Shown here: positions 58,445 through 64,000 of the stretch, piece by piece | Numbering within the stretch: the stretch's first letter is position 1 | Layout: each line of letters opens with the position of its first letter | Source: Pseudomonas putida | GTDB lineage: Bacteria > Pseudomonadota > Gammaproteobacteria > Pseudomonadales > Pseudomonadaceae | Length of the DNA stretch: 64,000 nucleotides | Direction: 5' to 3' | Assembly: GCF_001941965.1 (NCBI RefSeq) | Contig: NZ_MKZO01000058.1 | Location: 186,001 to 250,000, forward strand | Translations under genes and position numbers: made by a program | Notes under the pieces: model-generated | Seen by the model: only the letters and a program-made list of their open reading frames with translations | Told to the model about the DNA's origin: nothing | The model's database searches: none

Positions 58445-60763
58445 ATGGACAGCATCAACAGCCGCATCGCCGAAGAACTCGGCGTCCGCCCGCAACAGGT
58501 CGAGGCGGCCGTGGCTCTACTTGATGAAGGCTCCACGGTGCCTTTTATCGCCCGTTACCGCAAAGAAGTGACCGGCAGCCTGGATGACACCCAGTTGCGG
58601 AACCTCGAAGAGCGCCTGCGCTACCTGCGCGAACTCGACGATCGCCGCGCCAGCATCCTCGCCAGCATCGAGGAGCAGGGCAAGCTGACTCCGGAACTGG
58701 CCCGGGAAATCAAGCTCGCCGACACCAAGACCCGCCTCGAAGACCTTTACCTCCCGTACAAGCAGAAGCGCCGCACCAAGGGCCAGATCGCCCTGGAAGC
58801 CGGCCTCGGCGAGCTGGCCGACGGTCTGCTGGGTGATCCGCAACTGAACCCTGAAGCCGAAGCCGTGCGTTTTGTCGATGCGGAAAAAGGCGTCGCCGAC
58901 GTCAAGGCCGCGCTGGAAGGCGCCAAGTACATCCTCATGGAGCGCTTCGCCGAAGACGCTGCCCTGCTGGACAAGCTGCGCAACTTCCTGACCCAGGAAG
59001 CCACCCTGTCCGCCCGCCTGGTGGCCGGCAAGGAAGAGGAAGGCGCCAAGTTCCGCGACTACTTCGAACACGATGAACAACTCAAAGGCGTGCCGTCGCA
59101 CCGCGCCCTGGCGATCTTCCGCGGGCGCAACGAAGGCGTGCTGTCCGCCTCGCTGAAGGTCGGCGAAGAGCTGCCGGGCACCCTGCACCCGTGCGAACTG
59201 ATGATCGCCGAGCGTTTCGGCCTGGCCAACCAGGGCCGTCCGGCCGACAAATGGCTGGCCGAGGTGGTGCGCTGGACCTGGAAGGTCAAGCTCTACAGCC
59301 ACCTGGAAACCGACCTGTTCGGCGAGCTGCGCGACAACGCCGAAGGCGAGGCGATCAACGTCTTCGCCCACAACCTGCACGACCTGCTGCTGGCCGCTCC
59401 GGCCGGCCCGCGTGCGACCCTGGGCTTCGACCCGGGCCTGCGTACCGGCTGCAAGGTCGCGGTGGTGGATGCCACCGGCAAGCTGCTGGACTACACCACG
59501 GTCTACCCGCACGCGCCGAAGAACGACTGGGACCGCACCCTCGCCGTCCTTGCCGCCCTGTGTGCCAAGCACTCGGTGGAACTGGTAGCCATCGGCAACG
59601 GCACCGCCAGCCGTGAATCCGACAAGCTGATCGCCGAGCTGGTCAAAAAATATCCAGCGCTGAAAGTCACCAAGGTCATGGTCTCCGAGGCCGGCGCTTC
59701 GGTGTACTCCGCGTCCGAACTGGCCGCCCGCGAATTCCCGGACCTGGACGTGTCGATCCGTGGCGCCGTGTCCATCGCCCGTCGCCTGCAGGATCCGCTG
59801 GCCGAGCTGGTGAAGATCGATCCGAAATCCATCGGTGTCGGCCAGTACCAGCACGACGTTTCCCAGCTCAAGCTGGCCCGTGGCCTGGACGCCGTGGTCG
59901 AGGACTGCGTGAACGCCGTCGGCGTCGACGTCAACACCGCCTCCGTGGCCCTGCTGGCGCGCATTTCCGGCCTCAACGCGACCCTGGCGCAGAACATCGT
60001 CAGCCACCGTGACGCCAACGGCGCCTTCAAGACCCGCGCCGCGCTGAAGAAAGTCAGCCGCCTTGGCGAGAAGACCTTCGAACAGGCCGCCGGCTTCCTC
60101 CGCGTGATGAACGGCGACAACCCGCTGGACGCCTCGGCGGTCCACCCGGAAGCCTACCCGCTGGTGCAGCGCATCGCCGCCGACACCGACCGTGATATCC
60201 GCTCGCTGATCGGCGACAGCGGCTTCCTCAAGCGTCTCGACCCGAAGAAATTCACCGACGAGACCTTCGGCCTGCCGACCGTCACCGACATCCTCCAGGA
60301 ACTGGACAAGCCGGGCCGCGACCCGCGTCCGGAGTTCAAGACCGCCGAGTTCCAGGAAGGCGTCGAAGACCTCAAGGACCTGGAGCCGGGGATGGTCCTC
60401 GAAGGCGTGGTGACCAACGTCACCAACTTCGGTGCCTTCGTCGATATCGGCGTACACCAGGACGGCCTGGTGCACATCTCGGCGCTGTCCGAGAAGTTCA
60501 TCAAGGACCCGCGCGAAGCGGTCAAGGCCGGTGACGTGGTCAAGGTCAAGGTCATGGAAGTGGACATCCCGCGCAAGCGCGTCGGCCTGTCCATGCGCAT
60601 GAGCGATACCCCGGGCGAGAAGGTCGAGGGCGCCCGTGGCGGTCGCCAGGGTTCGGGAGGTCGCCAGCAAGGCGCGCCGGCGCGGATCAAGGAAACCCCG
60701 CCACCGGCCAACAACGCCATGGCCTCGCTGTTCGCCAACGCCAAGCAGCTGAAGAAGAAGTGA
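58445..60763 (+). CDS. tex: Tex transcription accessory protein
   Basis: This 772-residue nucleic-acid-binding protein is conserved in bacteria and acts in transcription and RNA handling. Domains in order are an N-terminal Tex helical region, a YqgF/RNase H-like fold (about residues 320-450, LGFDPGLRTGCKVAVVDATG), helix-hairpin-helix repeats (about 495-560, VNTASVALLARISGLN) and a C-terminal S1 RNA-binding domain (about 645-715, GMVLEGVVTNVTNFGAFVDI). ATG 58445 follows a GTGG ribosome-binding-like site. Its promoter lies in the 240-base region shared with ompR. Confidence 0.96.
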   Translation: MDSINSRIAEELGVRPQQVEAAVALLDEGSTVPFIARYRKEVTGSLDDTQLRNLEERLRYLRELDDRRASILASIEEQGKLTPELAREIKLADTKTRLEDLYLPYKQKRRTKGQIALEAGLGELADGLLGDPQLNPEAEAVRFVDAEKGVADVKAALEGAKYILMERFAEDAALLDKLRNFLTQEATLSARLVAGKEEEGAKFRDYFEHDEQLKGVPSHRALAIFRGRNEGVLSASLKVGEELPGTLHPCELMIAERFGLANQGRPADKWLAEVVRWTWKVKLYSHLETDLFGELRDNAEGEAINVFAHNLHDLLLAAPAGPRATLGFDPGLRTGCKVAVVDATGKLLDYTTVYPHAPKNDWDRTLAVLAALCAKHSVELVAIGNGTASRESDKLIAELVKKYPALKVTKVMVSEAGASVYSASELAAREFPDLDVSIRGAVSIARRLQDPLAELVKIDPKSIGVGQYQHDVSQLKLARGLDAVVEDCVNAVGVDVNTASVALLARISGLNATLAQNIVSHRDANGAFKTRAALKKVSRLGEKTFEQAAGFLRVMNGDNPLDASAVHPEAYPLVQRIAADTDRDIRSLIGDSGFLKRLDPKKFTDETFGLPTVTDILQELDKPGRDPRPEFKTAEFQEGVEDLKDLEPGMVLEGVVTNVTNFGAFVDIGVHQDGLVHISALSEKFIKDPREAVKAGDVVKVKVMEVDIPRKRVGLSMRMSDTPGEKVEGARGGRQGSGGRQQGAPARIKETPPPANNAMASLFANAKQLKKK

Positions 60764-61146
60764 TGGACGCGCCTGAAGACATCGTCCAGAGCGCCTTCAG
60801 CCAGTTGCTGGGCTGCCGTCTGCAACGCCTTGAAGAAGGCGTTGCCGAGGTGGCCCTGGCCCTGGAGCCGCACCTGCGCAACCGCGGCGGCTTCCTGCAT
60901 GGCGGAGCGATCTTCAGCCTGGTGGACATCGCCATGGGCCTGGCCTGCTCCAGCAGCCACGGCTTCGACCGGCGCAGTGTCACCCTGGAGTGCAAGATCA
61001 ACTACGTTCGTGCGGTCAGCGAAGGTGAAGTCCTGTGTATCGCCCGCGTTCTCCACGCGGGAAGACGCACGCTTGTCCTGGACGCCGACGTATTCCAGGG
61101 CGACAAACTCGTCGCCAAGGCTCAAGGCACGTTCGCGGCGCTCTAG
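60763..61146 (+). CDS. PaaI-family hotdog thioesterase
   Basis: This 127-residue thioesterase of the PaaI/YbdB type has the catalytic region RNRGGFLHGGAIFSLVD, with the His-Gly-Gly and downstream Asp typical of the family. The start overlaps the tex stop (TGATG), so it is coupled to tex. Substrate is unknown; a housekeeping acyl-CoA or aryl-CoA proofreading role is likely. Confidence 0.9.
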   Translation: MDAPEDIVQSAFSQLLGCRLQRLEEGVAEVALALEPHLRNRGGFLHGGAIFSLVDIAMGLACSSSHGFDRRSVTLECKINYVRAVSEGEVLCIARVLHAGRRTLVLDADVFQGDKLVAKAQGTFAAL

Positions 61147-61300
61147 CCGCAAAAGGCCATCTGCGGTACTTTCGGCAGTGCGCTGGGCGCTGCCGATTCC
61201 CTGCGAAAACCAGGCGACAACGCCAGTTCCTCCTGTCCACCCTTGTAGACCGTCATTTCCACCCCCATATCGGGGCGACTGATGTGTGAAGGAATCCATC

Positions 61301-62884
61301 TTGAGCGAACTTCTCAACCGCCGCCTGAGCCTGCTTGGCCAAGGCGACAACCTCTCCCTGCTCAAGCAGTGCCTGCACGGCATCGAGCGTGAATGCCTGC
61401 GCGTGACCGCGGACGGTCGCCTGGCCCAGACACCGCACCCCGAGGCCCTGGGCTCGGCGCTGACCCACGAATCCATCACCACCGACTATTCCGAGTCGCT
61501 GCTGGAGTTCATCACCCCGGCGCTGGCCGACCCGGCGCAGACCCTCGAAAGCCTGGAGAACATCCACCGCTTCGCCGTCAGCCAGCTGGGCAGCGAGTAC
61601 CTGTGGAGCCCGTCGATGCCCTGCCCGCTGCCGGCGGAAGAGGATATCCCGATCGCCTGGTACGGCACCTCGAACATCGGTCAGCTCAAGTACGTCTACC
61701 GCAAGGGCCTGGCCCTGCGCTACGGCCGCACCATGCAGTGCATCGCCGGTATCCACTACAATTTCTCGCTGCCGGAATCGCTCTGGACGCTGCTGCGTGA
61801 CGCCGAAGGCGGCAGCGCTGACGACCGGGACTACCAGTCGTCGGCCTATATCGCCCTGATCCGTAACTTCCGCCGCTACAGCTGGCTGCTGATGTACCTG
61901 TTCGGGGCCTCGCCGGCACTGGACGCCGGATTCCTGCGTAGTCGTCCGCACCAGCTCGAGTCGTTCGACGCCGACACCCTGTTCCTGCCCTGGGCCACCA
62001 GCCTGCGCATGAGCGACCTGGGCTACCAGAGCAACGCCCAGGCCGGCCTGACCCCGTGCTACAACGACCTCACCAGCTACACCGACAGCCTGCGTCGCGC
62101 CGTGGCTACGCCCTACGCGCCGTATGTCGAGGTCGGCACGCACAAGGATGGCGAGTGGGTCCAGCTCAACACCAACATCCTGCAGATCGAGAACGAGTAC
62201 TACTCGAACATCCGCCCGAAGCGCGTCACCTATACCGGCGAGCGGCCGATCCAGGCCCTGGTGGCCCGGGGCATCCAGTACATCGAAGTACGCTGCCTGG
62301 ACATCAACCCGTTCCTGCCGACCGGTATCGACCTGCCGCAGGCGCGCTTCCTCGACGCCTTCCTGCTGTTCTGTGCCCTGGAAGACAGCCCGCTGCTGGA
62401 AAACGGCGAGTGTGGCCAGTGCACCGACAACTTCCTCAAGGTGGTCAAGGAAGGCCGGCGCCCGGGCCTGGAGCTGCAGCGCAACGGCCAGCCGGTCGAG
62501 CTGAAGACCTGGGCGTCCGAACTGCTGGCGCGCATCGCCCCGCTGGCCGAGCTGCTCGACCGCAGCCAGGGCAGCGACGAGCACGCCCGTGCCCTCGCCA
62601 CCCAGGCGGCCAAGGTCGACGACCCGGCGCTGACCCCGTCGGCCCAGGTCCTCGCCAGCATGACTGCGCACCAGGAAAGCTTCGCCGCCTTCGCCCTGCG
62701 CCAGAGCCAGCTGCATGCCGACTACCTGCGCAAGGAGCCGCTGCCGGCTGAAGAGCAGGCGCGTTTCGAAACCCTGGCCCGTGCCTCGCTGGAAGAGCAG
62801 GCCCGTCTGGAGCAGCAGGAGGTCGGTGATTTCGACCTGTTCGTTGGCGCTTACCAGGCCAGCATCCTGGCGATCAGCAACTGA
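61301..62884 (+). CDS. gshA: Glutamate-cysteine ligase, proteobacterial type
   Basis: This enzyme joins glutamate and cysteine, the first and rate-limiting step of glutathione synthesis. The 527-residue protein has family motifs GIERECLRVTADGRLAQT, TDYSESLLEFITPAL, MQCIAGIHYNFSLPESLW and PYVEVGTHKDGEWVQLNTNI. TTG 61301 is chosen (SELLNRRLSLLGQG follows the initiator) because AAGGA lies seven bases upstream and the product then matches the family N-terminus; GTG 61286 would add five residues. Confidence 0.94.
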   Translation: MSELLNRRLSLLGQGDNLSLLKQCLHGIERECLRVTADGRLAQTPHPEALGSALTHESITTDYSESLLEFITPALADPAQTLESLENIHRFAVSQLGSEYLWSPSMPCPLPAEEDIPIAWYGTSNIGQLKYVYRKGLALRYGRTMQCIAGIHYNFSLPESLWTLLRDAEGGSADDRDYQSSAYIALIRNFRRYSWLLMYLFGASPALDAGFLRSRPHQLESFDADTLFLPWATSLRMSDLGYQSNAQAGLTPCYNDLTSYTDSLRRAVATPYAPYVEVGTHKDGEWVQLNTNILQIENEYYSNIRPKRVTYTGERPIQALVARGIQYIEVRCLDINPFLPTGIDLPQARFLDAFLLFCALEDSPLLENGECGQCTDNFLKVVKEGRRPGLELQRNGQPVELKTWASELLARIAPLAELLDRSQGSDEHARALATQAAKVDDPALTPSAQVLASMTAHQESFAAFALRQSQLHADYLRKEPLPAEEQARFETLARASLEEQARLEQQEVGDFDLFVGAYQASILAISN

Positions 62885-62885
62885 T

Positions 62886-63512
62886 ATGAGCCGCGGCACC
62901 ACCCCTCGCAAACCCCGCGCCCGCAGCCAGGCGCGGATCGACTCGATCCTCGACGCGGCCCGCACCCTGCTGGCCAGCGAGGGCGTGGCCAGCCTGTCGA
63001 TCTACAGCGTCGCCGAGCGCGCGCAGATCCCGCCGTCTTCGGTCTATCACTTCTTCGCCAGCGTTCCGGCCTTGCTCGAAGCGCTGACGGCGGATGTGCA
63101 CAGCGCCTTCCGTGCCTGCCTTCAGGAGCCTATCGATACCCAGCGCCTGGGTAGCTGGCGGGACCTGTCGCGGCTGGTGGAAACGCGGATGCTGGAGATC
63201 TATCAACAGGACGCTGCCGCCCGGCAGTTGATTCTGGCCCAGCATGGCTTGAGCGAAGTGACCCAGGCTGACCGCCAGCACGATATCGAGCTGGGGGACC
63301 TGATGCACAAGCTGTTCGAGCAGCATTTCCGCTTGCCGGAGCTGCCCCGTGATGTGGATGTGTTTGCCCTGGCGATGGAGCTGAGCGACCGGGTGTATGC
63401 CCGTTCGGTGCAGCTGCACGGGGAGATCACCCCGCGGATGGCGGAGGAGGGGATGCGGGTGTTCGAGGCGTATGTGGGGCTGTATCTGCCGCCGTTCCTG
63501 CCCAAAATCTAA
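62886..63512 (+). CDS. TetR-family transcriptional regulator
   Basis: This 208-residue regulator has a TetR helix-turn-helix at about residues 35-55 (LSIYSVAERAQIPPSSVYHF) and a helical ligand/dimer domain. It begins one base after the gshA stop and may share its transcript. The target is unknown. Confidence 0.9.
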   Translation: MSRGTTPRKPRARSQARIDSILDAARTLLASEGVASLSIYSVAERAQIPPSSVYHFFASVPALLEALTADVHSAFRACLQEPIDTQRLGSWRDLSRLVETRMLEIYQQDAAARQLILAQHGLSEVTQADRQHDIELGDLMHKLFEQHFRLPELPRDVDVFALAMELSDRVYARSVQLHGEITPRMAEEGMRVFEAYVGLYLPPFLPKI

Positions 63513-63514
63513 AA

Positions 63515-63589
63515 GCATCGCTGGCAAGCCAGCTCCCACAGGGTCGGCGTACACCGGACCTGTGGGAGCTGGCTTGCCAGCGATTGGGG
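63515..63589. repeat. Inverted pair of REP elements
   Basis: Two opposed REP cores (ATCGCTGGCAAGCCAGCTCC and complement) are separated by about 18 bases between the convergent TetR gene and ssuF. Confidence 0.92.
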
Positions 63590-63591
63590 TT

Positions 63592-63807
63592 TCACAGTTT
63601 CGCGATGGAAACCTCGGTCGATTTCACGAAGGCAATCACCTCGCTGCCGATGGTCAGCTCCAGCTCCTTGACCGAACGGGTGGTGATCACCGAGGTGACG
63701 ATGCCCGAGGCGGTCTGCACGTCGATTTCCGACAGTACCGGACCTTCCAGGATTTCTTTCACGGTGCCTTTGAACTGGTTACGCACGTTGATCGCTTTGA
63801 TAGTCAT
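63592..63807 (-). CDS. ssuF: Molybdopterin-binding (TOBE/Mop) protein
   Basis: This 71-residue protein is a single Mop/TOBE domain (INVRNQFKGTVKEILEGPVL, then VITTRSVKELELTIGSEVIA). Mop proteins bind molybdate or related oxyanions. Directly after ssuB it corresponds to SsuF of the Pseudomonas ssuEADCBF operon, needed for sulfonate and sulfate-ester use in P. putida. An AAGGAAG ribosome-binding site precedes its ATG. Confidence 0.88.
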   Translation of the reverse strand: MTIKAINVRNQFKGTVKEILEGPVLSEIDVQTASGIVTSVITTRSVKELELTIGSEVIAFVKSTEVSIAKL

Positions 63808-63835
63808 CTGCTTGCTTCCTTCGTAGGTTCTGAGG

Positions 63836-64000
63836 TCAATGAGCCCAGCGCAGTTGCGTAGGCAAAGGTGCTACGGGTTCGGGCCCGGGCGGGGTGCCAG
63901 GGACCGAGAGAACACGGTTGAGTACTTGGGTTTCCAGCGCCGCCAGGCGGTGCGAACCCCGCACCCGCGGTCGCGGCAGGTCCACGTGCAAGTCGAGGCC
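63836..64000 (-). CDS. ssuB: Aliphatic sulfonate ABC transporter ATP-binding protein, C-terminal fragment
   Basis: The last 54 residues of an ABC ATPase are visible (LDLHVDLPRPRVRGSHRLAA, LETQVLNRVL, then a proline-rich tail); the rest lies beyond the right edge. The DLPRPRxRGSxxLAALE pattern matches the end of SsuB-type ATPases. It is followed by ssuF on the same strand. It would energise sulfonate import with SsuA and SsuC. Confidence 0.8.
   Translation of the reverse strand, partial: GLDLHVDLPRPRVRGSHRLAALETQVLNRVLSVPGTPPGPEPVAPLPTQLRWAH

Noticed and set aside
58517..60670. Minus-strand open frame of 717 codons opposite tex
   Set aside because: It is antisense to the clear Tex gene; no domain, no ribosome-binding site.

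Overview
The window is a GC-rich chromosomal stretch from a fluorescent-type Pseudomonas (P. putida/P. fluorescens lineage). Three things suggest this: the gene order (lrp-dadA-ridA-dadX-pauR-cycB on the left; pckA-hslO-PAP2-hslR-rimB-rimK-envZ-ompR-tex-paaI-gshA on the right) is the one known from Pseudomonas chromosomes; many gene ends carry the Pseudomonas REP core GGGAGCTGGCTTGCCAGCGAT; and the accessory genes are typical of the genus. No rRNA, tRNA, insertion sequence, integrase or CRISPR array was seen.

Layout. 1-4559: alanine catabolism (lrp fragment, dadA, ridA-like, dadX), a PauR-like regulator and cytochrome c5. 4684-6606: CoA hydrolase/transferase. 6897-10582: a TauD-type dioxygenase with a complete ABC importer. 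10583-12624: WYL regulator and Sel1-like protein. 12847-17861: MarR-controlled tripartite efflux operon (FUSC, DUF1656, HlyD, NodT). 18030-21419: small housekeeping and unknown genes. 21492-26031: cystine importer tcyJLN, D-cysteine desulfhydrase and serine acetyltransferase. 26320-28305: choline/betaine transporter. 28715-31762: an AT-rich Hcp / DUF4225-like effector / tandem small membrane protein locus. 31769-38585: LacI regulator, TonB receptor, flavin monooxygenase, aldo-keto reductase and sulfonate-type binding protein. 38651-39928: HigBA-like toxin-antitoxin and a frameshifted HTH gene. 41048-49576: a complete non-flagellar chemosensory operon. 50060-50530: a 115-bp-period REP composite. 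50612-63512: conserved core. 63592-64000: ssuF and the end of ssuB.

Two themes stand out. The first is sulfur scavenging: four separate loci (dioxygenase/ABC, tcy/dcyD/epsC, TonB/monooxygenase/binding protein, ssuBF) serve organosulfur, sulfonate or cysteine use, and two of the promoters share an AT-rich TAATTTTTC element. The second, and the most novel part, is the Hcp locus. A short Hcp is translationally coupled to a DUF4225-like candidate T6SS effector. It is followed by at least five intact and one truncated small multi-pass membrane proteins that look like paralogous immunity proteins. Between them lie short open frames that overlap the next immunity start exactly as the effector 3' end does; these look like the tail ends of lost effectors. 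The resident effector itself appears to have an early TAG that removes its last residues. The locus reads as a record of repeated effector replacement with retention of immunity genes.
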